Shown: piece after piece, positions 1-8,773 of the stretch
How the letters are laid out: every line of letters starts with the position of its first letter
Position numbering within the stretch: position 1 is the first letter of the stretch
NCBI GenBank assembly: GCA_000341795.1
Contig: AODO01000010.1
Coordinates: 216,980-280,979 of the forward strand
Source: Rhodococcus triatomae BKS 15-14
GTDB lineage: Bacteria; Actinomycetota; Actinomycetes; Mycobacteriales; Mycobacteriaceae
Reading direction: 5' to 3'
DNA: 64,000 bases
Notes under the pieces: model-generated
What the model saw: the letters and a program-made list of their open reading frames with translations, nothing else
What the model was told of the DNA's origin: nothing
The model's database searches: none
Made by a program: the position numbers and the translations under genes

Positions 1-196
1 TGCCGAGGTCGAGTTCGCCCGACGCGACGTAGATGGCGATGTCCTTGGGGCGGAGGAAGAAGAACTCCACCTGGTTCGACGGATCCAGGACGGTCAGGTC
101 GCGGGAATCGGTGCGACGCCGGTAGCCGGCCTCGGACAGGATCTCGGCGGCGGATTCGGACAGGGAGCCCTTGTTGGGGACTGCGACGCGCAGCAT
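1..196 (-). CDS. hisG: ATP phosphoribosyltransferase HisG, N-terminal part
   Basis: First 65 codons of HisG, the enzyme joining ATP and PRPP in the first step of histidine synthesis. The start ATG is the complement of 194-196, and the protein opens [16 protein letters not shown], the typical HisG N terminus with its phosphate-contacting NKG..S segment. The rest of the gene lies beyond the left edge, so the catalytic core and the C-terminal regulatory domain cannot be checked. hisE lies 71 bases upstream on the same strand, an order (hisE then hisG) usual in actinobacteria, so the two are probably co-transcribed. An AAGGAAGGACC stretch just upstream of the ATG serves as ribosome binding site. 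Confidence 0.93.
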   Translation of the reverse strand, partial: MLRVAVPNKGSLSESAAEILSEAGYRRRTDSRDLTVLDPSNQVEFFFLRPKDIAIYVASGELDLG

Positions 197-267
197 GGTG
201 GTCCTTCCTTCGAAGGCGAGAGGTGATCTACGGGGAGACTGATCTGCAGGAGTCGGGGCAGAGCGAC

Positions 268-531
268 TCACAGATGTCGGTAGACGTCCTCGAGCTTGAG
301 TCCGCGACCGATCATCAGGACCTGCACCCAGTACAGCAGCTGGGAGATCTCCTCCGAGAGTTCCTCGTCGCTCTGGTACTCGGCGGCGATCCACACCTCG
401 CCGGCCTCCTCGATCACCTTCTTGCCCTGGGCATGGACGCCGGCGTCCAGTGCGGCCACGGTGCCGGAACCCTCGGGACGGGTGGCGGCGCGGTCGGACA
501 GCTCGGCGAACAGCAAATCGAAGGTCTTCAC
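268..531 (-). CDS. hisE: phosphoribosyl-ATP pyrophosphatase HisE
   Basis: An 87-residue protein with full-length similarity to stand-alone HisE, which hydrolyses phosphoribosyl-ATP to phosphoribosyl-AMP, the second step of histidine synthesis. The conserved core is visible as [14 protein letters not shown] (about residues 37-50), the glutamates of the MazG-like metal site, followed by EEISQLLYW. It acts in the cytoplasm as a small helical oligomer. It is a separate gene rather than fused to HisI, as in other mycolic-acid actinobacteria. It lies between an upstream pseudouridine synthase gene (56-base gap) and hisG downstream. Confidence 0.95.
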   Translation of the reverse strand: MKTFDLLFAELSDRAATRPEGSGTVAALDAGVHAQGKKVIEEAGEVWIAAEYQSDEELSEEISQLLYWVQVLMIGRGLKLEDVYRHL

Positions 532-587
532 GGGTCATGATTGTTTCACAGCGCCCGGCCGCGGCCGCCACCGCGTGCGCGCGCTGG

Positions 588-1499
588 TCACGGCTCCGGC
601 GACAGCGCCCGTCTGCTGGTGAACACCCGTGTGTCGCCGGTGATCGGGTCGGTGAACCGGACGCTGCGCGCGAGCAGTCGAAGCGGGTCGGTGAAATCGT
701 CGGGTGCCCGGCGTCGCAGGTCCGGATAGAAGTCGTCGCCGACGATCGGCACTCCGAGCGACGACATGTGCACGCGCAGCTGGTGGGTGCGTCCCGTTGT
801 CGGCAGCAAGCGGTAGCGGGCGAGATCGCCGAGCACCTCGACCACGTCGATCTCGGTGTGCGCGTTGGGCTCGCCCGGCACCTCGTGCGCGGTGGGTTCG
901 CCGTGTCGCTTGTCGATGCGGCTGCGTACGGTCAGCGGGGACTCCAGGTCCGGGCGGAACGGGGCCAGCGCCTCGTACTCCTTGACCACGAGGCGCTGTT
1001 CGAAGAGCTGCTGGTAGGGCCGGCGCAACGCCGGGTCGGTGGTGCACAGGAGCACGCCGGCGGTCATCCGGTCGAGGCGGTGCGCCGGAACCACGTCGGG
1101 CAGGTCGAGGGCGCGGCGCATCCGCACGACGACCGACTCCCGGATGTGTCCGCCCCGCGGAATCGTCGCGAGGAAGTGCGGTTTGTCGACCACGAGGAGT
1201 CCGTCTGCGTGATGCAGGACGTCGATGTCGAACGGGACCGGCGTCTCCGGCGGCGGATCGCGATAGAAGTGGATCTGCAGTCCCGGCGGGCACCGGTCGC
1301 CGGGCCGGAGCGGCCGACCGGAACGGTCCACCACCTCACCGGACGCGAAGCGGATGCCCCAGTCGTCGTCGGGCGCAGCCGACCGGAGGAACTCCCCCAC
1401 CGTCGTGGGATGCGCGAGTTCCGGAACCAGCAGTCGGTCCGCGCCGAGCCCGTTCCGGAGCGGCAGGGGTGGCGGGGCCGGTGACCGACGGCGGGTCAT
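588..1499 (-). CDS. RluA-family pseudouridine synthase
   Basis: A 303-residue member of the RluA family, which converts specific uridines in rRNA or tRNA to pseudouridine. The catalytic motif HRLDRMTAG carries the nucleophilic Asp (about residue 142), and the C-terminal family motif [11 protein letters not shown] is present (about residues 241-251). The N terminus has a short region that may be a degenerate S4-like RNA-binding part. The RNA target cannot be told from sequence. The start ATG is the complement of 1497-1499, and trhO stops eight bases upstream, so this gene could be read from the trhO/HAD/metH unit. It could equally be called a generic pseudouridylate synthase. Confidence 0.9.
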   Translation of the reverse strand: MTRRRSPAPPPLPLRNGLGADRLLVPELAHPTTVGEFLRSAAPDDDWGIRFASGEVVDRSGRPLRPGDRCPPGLQIHFYRDPPPETPVPFDIDVLHHADGLLVVDKPHFLATIPRGGHIRESVVVRMRRALDLPDVVPAHRLDRMTAGVLLCTTDPALRRPYQQLFEQRLVVKEYEALAPFRPDLESPLTVRSRIDKRHGEPTAHEVPGEPNAHTEIDVVEVLGDLARYRLLPTTGRTHQLRVHMSSLGVPIVGDDFYPDLRRRAPDDFTDPLRLLARSVRFTDPITGDTRVFTSRRALSPEP

Positions 1500-1506
1500 C
1501 TCCCAC

Positions 1507-2355
1507 TCAATCCGGAACGCAGGTCGCGCAGACCAGGGTCTGCTCGCGTCCGTTGACGTCCGGGTGGTTTCGGTACCGCGAGGTGGGCGACCCGCAGAGC
1601 GAGCAGACCCCGATGACGGCCGCGTGGTCCGAGAACTCGACGTTCACGCGTGCGTCGAAGACGTACAGCGATCCCTCCCAGAGACCGCGGTCGCCGAAGG
1701 CCTCGCCGTACCGGACGATTCCGCCGTCGATCTGGTAGACCTCGTCGAATCCGCGTCTGCGCATCAGCGCGGAGAGCACCTCACAGCGCACGCCGCCGGT
1801 GCAGTAGGTGACGATCGGCTTCGACTTGAGGTGGTCGTACCGGCCGCTGTCGAGTTCGGCGACGAAGTCACGGGTGGTCGCGACGTCCGGGACGACGGCG
1901 CCACGGAAGCGCCCGATCTCGGCCTCGAACGCGTTGCGGCCGTCGAAGAACACCACGTCGTCGCCGCGCTGCTCGACGAGCTCGTGCACCTGTTGCGGAG
2001 TGAGGTGGGTACCGCCACCGACGACGCCGTCGACGTCGACCTCCAGGTCGTCCGGTGCCCCGAAGGTGACGATCTCGGGACGCACCTTCACCGACAGCCG
2101 CGGGAAGTCGTTGCCGGTGCCGTCGGACCACTTGACGTCGGCGTCCCTGAACGGGGCGTACTCGCGGGTGCCCCGGACGTACCGCTTCACCGCCGCGATG
2201 TCGCCGCCGACGGTCGCGTTGATTCCGTGCTCGGACACCAGGATTCGGCCGGTCAGCCCGTTCGCCGAGGCGAGGGTGTGCTGCCACAGCCGAATCGCCT
2301 CGGGATCGGAGAGTGGGGTGAACCGGTAGAACAGAACGATCTTCGGGACGGACAT
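1507..2355 (-). CDS. trhO: tRNA uridine(34) hydroxylase TrhO (rhodanese family)
   Basis: A 282-residue protein of the UPF0176/TrhO family. It has an N-terminal acylphosphatase-like domain ([11 protein letters not shown]... [11 protein letters not shown]), a central rhodanese domain with the active-site loop YCTGGVRCE, and a C-terminal cysteine-rich segment (CSLCGSP...CATC). Family members use prephenate-independent O2 chemistry to hydroxylate U34 of certain tRNAs, an early step towards 5-methoxyuridine. The HAD gene stops on the base before the complement of its ATG (2353-2355), so the two are translationally adjacent. Its neighbour, the pseudouridine synthase, is also an RNA-modification gene. 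Confidence 0.92.
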   Translation of the reverse strand: MSVPKIVLFYRFTPLSDPEAIRLWQHTLASANGLTGRILVSEHGINATVGGDIAAVKRYVRGTREYAPFRDADVKWSDGTGNDFPRLSVKVRPEIVTFGAPDDLEVDVDGVVGGGTHLTPQQVHELVEQRGDDVVFFDGRNAFEAEIGRFRGAVVPDVATTRDFVAELDSGRYDHLKSKPIVTYCTGGVRCEVLSALMRRRGFDEVYQIDGGIVRYGEAFGDRGLWEGSLYVFDARVNVEFSDHAAVIGVCSLCGSPTSRYRNHPDVNGREQTLVCATCVPD

Positions 2356-3051
2356 TCAGACCGTCACGAGCGCGTGCAGCGAGTGCAGGTCCTCGGCGGT
2401 GAGACCGACGAGGGTGTCCCGGAACGTTCGACGCGGTCCGGCGGGCACCTCGATCAGGGACGGCACCACCAGCACCGAGCAACCCGCTGCCTCCGCGGAC
2501 GCGGCACCGGTCGGCGAGTCCTCGACGGCGAGACAGCGCTGCGGATCGACGCCGAGCAGTTCGGCGGCCCGCAGGTACGGCGCGGGATCCGGCTTGCCGG
2601 CGGGAACCTCGTCACCGCACACGGAGTGGTCGAAGTGCTCCCGGCCGAGGGTGTCGAGCGCGACGTCGCCGAGTTCGCGCTCGGTGTTCGTCACCAGCGC
2701 CGACCGGAGACCGAGCGAGCGCACGAGCGCGAGCGCGTCCCGCGCGCCCGGCCGCCAGGGCAGTCCGTCGGCGAACATCGTCGCCATTCGGGCGTAGAGC
2801 CAGGTTCGCGCTCGAGCCAGGGCCTCCGGCGACCGTTCGAGCCCGAGCGAGTCGAAGACGATGCCCAATGCCCCGGGCGTCGACGCGCCGATCGTCGCGG
2901 CCCGCGTCTCCTCCGACATCGGTCCGCCCAGCCACAGCGACAGTTCCCGGACTCCGATGTCCCAGAGTTCCTCCGACTCCAGCAGGGTGCCGTCCATGTC
3001 CCAGAGGACGGCCTGCAGTCCGGGGGCGCCGGCGGTCACGAGATCAGACAT
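2356..3051 (-). CDS. HAD-superfamily phosphatase (phosphoglycolate-phosphatase-like)
   Basis: A 231-residue HAD subfamily IA hydrolase. Motif I is WDMDGTLLESE near the N terminus with the nucleophilic and acid/base Asp pair; motif II is the T in VTNTERE; motif III is the Lys in PAGKPDPAPY; motif IV is AVEDSPTG. The substrate is unknown: a sugar phosphate or phosphoglycolate-like compound would be typical. The start ATG (complement of 3049-3051) overlaps the 3' end of metH by eight bases, which suggests coupled translation. An open frame extends further upstream but only inside metH, so the shorter start is preferred. Conservation next to metH may be positional only. Confidence 0.9.
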   Translation of the reverse strand: MSDLVTAGAPGLQAVLWDMDGTLLESEELWDIGVRELSLWLGGPMSEETRAATIGASTPGALGIVFDSLGLERSPEALARARTWLYARMATMFADGLPWRPGARDALALVRSLGLRSALVTNTERELGDVALDTLGREHFDHSVCGDEVPAGKPDPAPYLRAAELLGVDPQRCLAVEDSPTGAASAEAAGCSVLVVPSLIEVPAGPRRTFRDTLVGLTAEDLHSLHALVTV

Positions 3052-6000
3052 TGAAGTACTTGGCTTCCGGGTGGTGCAGGACGAATGCGTCGGTGGACTG
3101 CTCGGGGTGCAGCTGCACCTCTTCGGAGAGGGTGACACCGATGCGCTCCGGCTCCAGCATGGCGACGAGCTTGCGGCGGTCCTCCAGGTCCGGGCACGCA
3201 CCGTAGCCGAACGAGTAACGCGCACCGCGGTACTCGAGTTTGAAGAAGTCCTCGACCTTCGCCGGGTCCTGCTCGGCGAGATTGTGTCCGCCGGGCAGCA
3301 CCAGCTCTTCGCGAACGCGGCGGTGCCAGTACTCGGCGAGCGCCTCCGTCAGCTGCACGCCGATGCCGTGCACCTCCAGGTAGTCGCGGTACGAGTTCGC
3401 GGCGAACAGCTCGTTCGCGAAGTCCGCGATGGGCTGTCCCATCGTCACCAGGTTCATCGGCAGCACGTCGACCTGTCCGCGGGCCCGGGCGTCGTCCCGT
3501 GACCGCACGAAATCGGCGATGCACAGGAAGCGGTCCCGTTCCTGGCGGGGGAAGCTGAACCGGAACCGCTCGGACGCGTCCGGCTCGGGCGACTCGAGGA
3601 CGACGACGTCGTCCCCCTCGGACACGACCGGGAAGTACCCGTACACGACAGCGGCGTGCTGAAGGACACCCTCGGTGCTGAGGCGGTCGAGCCAGTACCG
3701 CAGGCGCGGACGGCCTTCCGTCTCGACGAGCTCCTCGTAGGTGGGGCCGTCGCCGGCGCGCTGCCCGCGCAGTCCCCACTGGCCGAGGAACAGCGCGCGC
3801 TCGTCGAGCAGTCCCGAGTACTCGGCGAGTGCGATGCCCTTGACGACCCGGGTGCCCCAGAACGGCGGCGCGGGCACGTCGAGGTCGGTGGCGACGTCGG
3901 AGCGGTCCGGAATCTCGACCGGGGTCGCCTCGGCCTTCCGCTTCTCGGCGATGCGCTTGGAGCGCTCGTGGCGGGCCTTGCGTTCGGCGGCCTTCTCCTT
4001 CGCCGCCAGCGCCTCCGGGCTGTCGGGCGCCGGGCCCTCGCCGCGCTTGGTCGCCATGATGGTGTCCATCAGGTGCAGGCCCTCGAAGGCGTCACGTGCG
4101 TACGACACGTCACCCTCGTAGACCTCGGCGAGATCGTTCTCGACGTAGGACCGGGTCAACGCCGCACCGCCGAGGAGTACCGGGAACTGCTCGGCGACGC
4201 CCTTGGCGTTGAGCTCCTCCAGGTTCTCCTTCATCACGACGGTCGACTTCACGAGCAGACCGGACATGCCGATGACGTCGGCGCGCTTGTCGAGGGCGAC
4301 GTCGAGGATCGTGGCGATCGGCTGCTTGATGCCGATGTTGACGACCTCGTAGCCGTTGTTGGAGAGGATGATGTCGACGAGGTTCTTCCCGATGTCGTGG
4401 ACGTCGCCCTTGACGGTCGCGAGGACGATACGGCCCTTGCCTGCCTCGTCCGTCGCCTCCATGTGCGGTTCGAGGTGGGCGACGGCCGCCTTCATCACCT
4501 CGGCGGACTGGAGCACGAACGGCAGCTGCATCTGACCGGATCCGAACAGTTCGCCGACGGTCTTCATCCCGGACAGCAGGGTGTCGTTGATGATCTCCAG
4601 CGGCGGCCGCTCCTGCATCGCGGCGTCGAGGTCGGCGGCGAGGCCGTCCCGTTCGCCGTCGACGATGCGCCGTTCGAGACGCTCGAACAGCGGTAGTGCG
4701 GCGAGTTCCTCCGCCCGCGACGCGCGCGCCGACGCCGCCGACACGCCCTCGAACAGCTCCATCAGCTTCTGCAGCGGGTCGTAGTCGCCCTCGCGGCGGT
4801 CGTAGACCAGGTCGAGTGCGGTCTGGCGCTGCTCGTCGGGGATGCGCGCCATCGGCAGGATCTTCGACGCGTGCACGATCGCGGTGTCCAGGCCTGCTTC
4901 GGTGCACTCGTGCAGGAACACGGAGTTCAGCACCTGCCGCGCGGCGGCGTTGAGTCCGAACGAGATGTTCGAGATGCCGAGCGTGAAGTGGATCTCGGGG
5001 TGCCTGCGCTTGAGCTCGCGGATCGCCTCGATCGTCTCGATGCCGTCGCGCCGCACCTCTTCCTGACCGGTCGAGATGGGGAACGTCAACGCGTCGATGA
5101 TGATGTCGGACTTCGACAGGCCCCAGGTGCCGGTGATGTCCTCGATGAGTCGCTCGGCGATGCGGATCTTGTGCTCGGCGGTGCGGGCCTGGCCCTCCTC
5201 GTCGATGGTCAGCGCGACCACGGCGGCGCCGTGCTCCTTGACCAGCCTCATGATGCGCTGGTAGCGGGAGTTCGGTCCGTCGCCGTCCTCGTAGTTGACG
5301 GAGTTGACGGCGCAGCGGCCACCGAGGTGTTCGAGACCCGCGCGCAGGACCTCGGGTTCGGTGGAGTCGAGCATGATCGGCAACGTCGACGCGGTCGCGA
5401 ACCGGCTCGCGAGGGCCGCCATGTCGGCGGCGCCGTCACGGCCGACGTAGTCGACGTTGAGGTCGAGCATGTGCGCGCCGTCGCGGGTCTGGTCCTTCGC
5501 GATGTCGATGCACTTCTGGTAGTCCTCCGCGATCATCGCCTCGCGGAAAGCCTTGGAGCCGTTGGAGTTCGTGCGCTCACCGATCATCAGTATCGACGCG
5601 TCCTGATCGAACGGCACGTGCGCGTAGAGCGAGGAGGTGCCGTCCTCGGGCTGCGGCGTCCGCTCGGCCTTCTCCACCAGACGGACCGCGTCCGCGACCT
5701 TGCGGATGTGCTCGGGTGTGGTGCCACAGCAACCACCGACGAGGCCGAGCCCGAACTCGGAGACGAAACCGGACAGTGCGACGGCGAGTTCGTCTGCGGT
5801 CAGCGGGTACTCGGCGCCGTTCGGGCCGAGCTGCGGCAACCCGGCGTTCGGCATCACGGACACCGGAAGCCGTGAGTGCTTCGACAGATGCCGGAGGTGT
5901 TCGCTCATCTCGTCCGGCCCGGTGGCGCAGTTGAGGCCGATCATGTCGATGCCGAGCGGTTCCAGCGCGGTCAGCGCGGCGCCGATCTCACTGCCGAGCA

Positions 6001-6613
6001 GCATCGTGCCGGTGGTCTCCACGGTGACGTGGGTGATGATCGGAATCCGGCGTCCGGCCCTGTCCATGGCGTTCTGGCTGCCGATGATCGCGGCCTTCAC
6101 CTGCAGCAGGTCCTGGCAGGTCTCGACGAGGATCGCGTCGGCTCCGCCGTCGATCATGCCGAGCGCGGATTCGGTGTACGCGTCGCGCAGGACACCGAAC
6201 GGGGCGTGCCCGAGCGTCGGGAGCTTGGTGCCGGGTCCCATCGATCCGAGCACGAACCGCGCCATGCCGTCGCGGCCGGGTCCCATCTCGTCGGCGATCT
6301 CGCGGGCGATGCGGGTGCCGCGCTCGGACAGGTCGCGGATCCGATCCGAGATGTCGTAGTCGGCGAGGTTCGGGAGGTTGCAGCCGAAGGTGTTGGTCTC
6401 GACCGCGTCGGCGCCGGCCTCGAAGTAGGCAGCGTGGATGTCCCGCAGCACGTCGGGCCGCGTCGCGTTGAGGATTTCGTTGCAGCCCTCGAGGCCCAGG
6501 AAGTCGTCGAGGGTGAGGTTCGCGGCCTGCAGCATCGTGCCCATCGCACCGTCGCCGATGACAACGCGCTTCGCGAGCGCATCCAACAGGGCGGAATGGA
6601 ATGGGGCAGACAT
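3044..6613 (-). CDS. metH: cobalamin-dependent methionine synthase MetH
   Basis: A 1189-residue B12-dependent methionine synthase, which transfers a methyl group from methyl-tetrahydrofolate to homocysteine through methylcobalamin. All four modules are visible: the homocysteine domain with zinc cysteines in GLNCATGP and in VGGCCGTTPEH (Cys295, Cys296); the pterin-binding domain (ILMIGERTNSNGSKAF); the cobalamin domain with DVHDIGKN (His739 as lower cobalt ligand); and the reactivation domain with YRGARYSFGYGACPD near the C terminus. The chosen ATG (complement of 6611-6613) gives the standard N terminus. A TACTCT -10-like hexamer lies 7 bases before it, so the mRNA is probably leaderless; this leaves no room for a cobalamin riboswitch. 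Confidence 0.97.
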   Translation of the reverse strand: MSAPFHSALLDALAKRVVIGDGAMGTMLQAANLTLDDFLGLEGCNEILNATRPDVLRDIHAAYFEAGADAVETNTFGCNLPNLADYDISDRIRDLSERGTRIAREIADEMGPGRDGMARFVLGSMGPGTKLPTLGHAPFGVLRDAYTESALGMIDGGADAILVETCQDLLQVKAAIIGSQNAMDRAGRRIPIITHVTVETTGTMLLGSEIGAALTALEPLGIDMIGLNCATGPDEMSEHLRHLSKHSRLPVSVMPNAGLPQLGPNGAEYPLTADELAVALSGFVSEFGLGLVGGCCGTTPEHIRKVADAVRLVEKAERTPQPEDGTSSLYAHVPFDQDASILMIGERTNSNGSKAFREAMIAEDYQKCIDIAKDQTRDGAHMLDLNVDYVGRDGAADMAALASRFATASTLPIMLDSTEPEVLRAGLEHLGGRCAVNSVNYEDGDGPNSRYQRIMRLVKEHGAAVVALTIDEEGQARTAEHKIRIAERLIEDITGTWGLSKSDIIIDALTFPISTGQEEVRRDGIETIEAIRELKRRHPEIHFTLGISNISFGLNAAARQVLNSVFLHECTEAGLDTAIVHASKILPMARIPDEQRQTALDLVYDRREGDYDPLQKLMELFEGVSAASARASRAEELAALPLFERLERRIVDGERDGLAADLDAAMQERPPLEIINDTLLSGMKTVGELFGSGQMQLPFVLQSAEVMKAAVAHLEPHMEATDEAGKGRIVLATVKGDVHDIGKNLVDIILSNNGYEVVNIGIKQPIATILDVALDKRADVIGMSGLLVKSTVVMKENLEELNAKGVAEQFPVLLGGAALTRSYVENDLAEVYEGDVSYARDAFEGLHLMDTIMATKRGEGPAPDSPEALAAKEKAAERKARHERSKRIAEKRKAEATPVEIPDRSDVATDLDVPAPPFWGTRVVKGIALAEYSGLLDERALFLGQWGLRGQRAGDGPTYEELVETEGRPRLRYWLDRLSTEGVLQHAAVVYGYFPVVSEGDDVVVLESPEPDASERFRFSFPRQERDRFLCIADFVRSRDDARARGQVDVLPMNLVTMGQPIADFANELFAANSYRDYLEVHGIGVQLTEALAEYWHRRVREELVLPGGHNLAEQDPAKVEDFFKLEYRGARYSFGYGACPDLEDRRKLVAMLEPERIGVTLSEEVQLHPEQSTDAFVLHHPEAKYFNV

Positions 6614-6620
6614 GCCGTCC

Positions 6621-6658
6621 AGAGTAGTGGGCGCCCCGGACGGGCCTGGCCGTAGGCT
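6621..6658. promoter_or_regulatory. divergent leaderless promoters of metH and the PAC2 gene
   Basis: The 51-base gap between the metH and PAC2 starts holds two back-to-back -10-like hexamers of the actinobacterial TANNNT form. TACTCT is read on the minus strand (complement of 6621-6626), 7 bases before the metH ATG. TAGGCT is read on the plus strand (6653-6658), 6 bases before the PAC2 GTG. Neither gene has a clear Shine-Dalgarno sequence, so both transcripts probably start at the initiation codon. Confidence 0.6.
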
Positions 6659-6664
6659 GGGCAG

Positions 6665-7597
6665 GTGAGTCCAAGCGAACACTCGGCCGTGTCCGGCCCC
6701 GAGGGAACCGAGGCCTTCGGCACCGACGGCACAGACGACATTCCCGTCCTCCGGAACCCCATCCTGGTGGCCGCGTTCGAAGGCTGGAACGACGCCGGAG
6801 ACGCCGCGAGCGGCGCCGTCGAGCACCTGGAACTGATCTGGGATGCGCGCCCGCTGGCGGAGCTCGACTCCGAGGACTATTACGACTATCAGGTGAATCG
6901 CCCCCAGGTTCGGCAGGTCGAGGGCGTCACCCGGGAGATCCAGTGGCCCGCCACCCGGATCTCGGTGTGCTCCCCGCCCGGCAGCGATCGTGACGTGCTG
7001 CTGCTGCGCGGCATCGAGCCGAACATGCGGTGGCGCAGCTTCTGCGACGACCTGCTGGAGATCATCGAGGAACTCGGAGTGACCACCGTGGTGATCCTCG
7101 GCGCCCTGCTCGCCGACACACCGCACACCCGGCCCGTTCCCGTGACCGGAACCGCGTACAGCGCCGAATCCGCGCAGAAGTTCAACCTCGAACAAACCAG
7201 GTACGAGGGCCCGACCGGCATCACCGGCGTCCTGCAGGACGAGTGTGTCAAGGCCGGTGTGCCCGCGATCTCGTTCTGGGCGGCGGTCCCGCACTACGTC
7301 TCGCAACCACCGAACCCGAAGGCGACGGTCGCCCTCCTGCGCCGCGTCGAGGACGTTCTCGACGTCGAGGTGCCGCTCGGTGAGCTGCCCACCCAGGCAG
7401 AGGACTGGGAGGAGTCCGTCACGGAGATGACGGAGGACGACGACGAGATCGCGGAGTACGTCCGCTCCCTGGAGGAGCGCGGGGACGCCGAGGTCGACAT
7501 CACCGAGGCGATCGCCAAGATCGACGGCGACGCCATCGCCGCGGAGTTCGAGCGGTACCTGCGCAGGCGCGGACCGGGGAGCTTCGGGGGGCTTTGA
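6665..7597 (+). CDS. PAC2-family protein
   Basis: A 310-residue protein of the PAC2 (proteasome-assembly-chaperone-like, DUF75) family, the counterpart by position and sequence of Rv2125 next to metH in mycobacteria. The fold signature is seen in PILVAAFEGWNDAGDAAS (about residues 32-49), in GALLADTPHTRPVPVTG and in the GITGVLQDEC loop. The acidic C-terminal third (DDDEIAEYVRSLEERGDAEVD) precedes a short basic end. It may help proteasome or other complex assembly, but no biochemical role is established. The GTG start at 6665 sits 6 bases after a -10-like hexamer. The MFS gene downstream overlaps its stop codon. Confidence 0.88.
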   Translation: MSPSEHSAVSGPEGTEAFGTDGTDDIPVLRNPILVAAFEGWNDAGDAASGAVEHLELIWDARPLAELDSEDYYDYQVNRPQVRQVEGVTREIQWPATRISVCSPPGSDRDVLLLRGIEPNMRWRSFCDDLLEIIEELGVTTVVILGALLADTPHTRPVPVTGTAYSAESAQKFNLEQTRYEGPTGITGVLQDECVKAGVPAISFWAAVPHYVSQPPNPKATVALLRRVEDVLDVEVPLGELPTQAEDWEESVTEMTEDDDEIAEYVRSLEERGDAEVDITEAIAKIDGDAIAAEFERYLRRRGPGSFGGL

Positions 7598-8724
7598 CGA
7601 CCCGTGACCGGTTGCAGCGCGGCGCGCTGTACGCCGGTGGATTTCTCGGACCGTTCGGCGGCGGAGTCGTCTCCTCCATGCTCCCGGAGCTCGGTGACTC
7701 CCTCGGGGTGAGCACCGCGCAGGCGGCGTCGTCCCTGACCTCGTACCTGTTGCCCTTCGCGGCGTTGATGCTGGTGTCGGGGACGTACGGTTCGCGCTGG
7801 GGTGGACTGCGCACCGTCCGCGTCGCGTACGGCGTGTACGCGGCCGCGGCCGCGCTGTCGGTACTGGCTCCGACCTTCGCGCTGTTCCAGGTCAGCCGGG
7901 TGCTGCAGGGCTGCGCGAACGCGTTCACCACGCCGTTGCTGTTGGCGGCGCTCGCCGCCGTGTCCCCGAGGGCACGGCTCGGTCGTGCCCTCGGCGTGTT
8001 CGGTGCGCTGCAGGCCGCGGGTCAGACCAGCGCACCACTCGTCGGCGGCGTCGCCGCCGAGATGAACTGGCGTCTCGCGTTCGCGGTGATCGCCGCGGTC
8101 GCGTTGTGCCTCGGCGCAGTCGGGCTCCCCCGGTCGGCGGCGCTCTCCCCCTCCGGTGCGCCGCCGCGGCTCCGGGACGCCCTGGACCCGACCGTGCTCC
8201 GGATCGGGCTCGTTGCGCTGCTCGGGTGGGGAGCGCTCGGCGGCCTCGGATTCCTCGTCGCGTTCCGGGCCGAGGACGCACTCGGTCTCGACTCGGCTCA
8301 TCGCGGACTGCTGCTGACCGGGTTCGGTCTCGCCGGAATCCTGGCGGCCCGCCCGGTCGGCATCGCGATCGACCGTTGGGGTGCCCGCGCCGCGGTGATC
8401 ACGGGCGCGATCGGCGGCGCCGTACTCGTCGCCGCGACGGGCGTGCTCGGGACCGTGGGCGCGGTCGCGGTCACGTGGGCGCTGTCGGGCGTCGCCGGGC
8501 AGTTCGCTCTCGTCGGCGTCAACTCCGCGATCCTCGGTTCCGAGGGAGCGAACCGAGGCGGAGCGGTCTCGGTGGTGCAGGCATTGCGGTTCGGCGGTGC
8601 AGCGCTCGCGCCGCTCGCCCTGACACCTCTCTACGGGACGCACCCCACGGCCGCCTTCGTGGTCCCGACTCTGTTGTTGGCCGTCGCGGCACCTCTTCTG
8701 ATGCCGAAACCGTCCGAGCGCTGA
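7594..8724 (+). CDS. MFS transporter
   Basis: A 376-residue major facilitator with about twelve hydrophobic helices. The helix 2-3 loop carries SGTYGSRWGGLRTVR, a variant of the MFS A motif, and residues 80-110 hold an LFQVSRVLQGCANAF helix like those of drug-efflux members. It probably exports small hydrophobic compounds or metabolites, but no substrate can be assigned. The start is taken as TTG at 7594, which overlaps the PAC2 stop codon (TTGA), pointing to translational coupling. No regulator is nearby. The 3' end faces the alkyl sulfatase gene convergently. Confidence 0.85.
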   Translation: MTTRDRLQRGALYAGGFLGPFGGGVVSSMLPELGDSLGVSTAQAASSLTSYLLPFAALMLVSGTYGSRWGGLRTVRVAYGVYAAAAALSVLAPTFALFQVSRVLQGCANAFTTPLLLAALAAVSPRARLGRALGVFGALQAAGQTSAPLVGGVAAEMNWRLAFAVIAAVALCLGAVGLPRSAALSPSGAPPRLRDALDPTVLRIGLVALLGWGALGGLGFLVAFRAEDALGLDSAHRGLLLTGFGLAGILAARPVGIAIDRWGARAAVITGAIGGAVLVAATGVLGTVGAVAVTWALSGVAGQFALVGVNSAILGSEGANRGGAVSVVQALRFGGAALAPLALTPLYGTHPTAAFVVPTLLLAVAAPLLMPKPSER

Positions 8725-8741
8725 CCACTGTTCGGACTGAC

Positions 8742-8755
8742 CGGCGGTGCCGCCG
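8742..8755. terminator. short GC hairpin between convergent genes
   Basis: CGGCGG (8742-8747) and CCGCCG (8750-8755) form a compact inverted repeat in the 49-base gap between the convergent MFS and alkyl sulfatase genes. There is no T-run. It may act as a weak bidirectional terminator, but the short loop makes this uncertain. Confidence 0.3.
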
Positions 8756-8773
8756 TACGAGCGCGGGACGTTC

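Noticed and set aside
1354..3054. 566-residue plus-strand open frame
   Set aside because: It lies antisense to trhO, the HAD gene and part of the pseudouridine synthase, all with clear motifs; the product is low-complexity and Arg-rich, typical of a high-GC shadow frame.
6614..6664. Possible cobalamin riboswitch before metH
   Set aside because: The gap to the divergent PAC2 gene is only 51 bases and the promoter appears leaderless; no B12-box sequence is seen.
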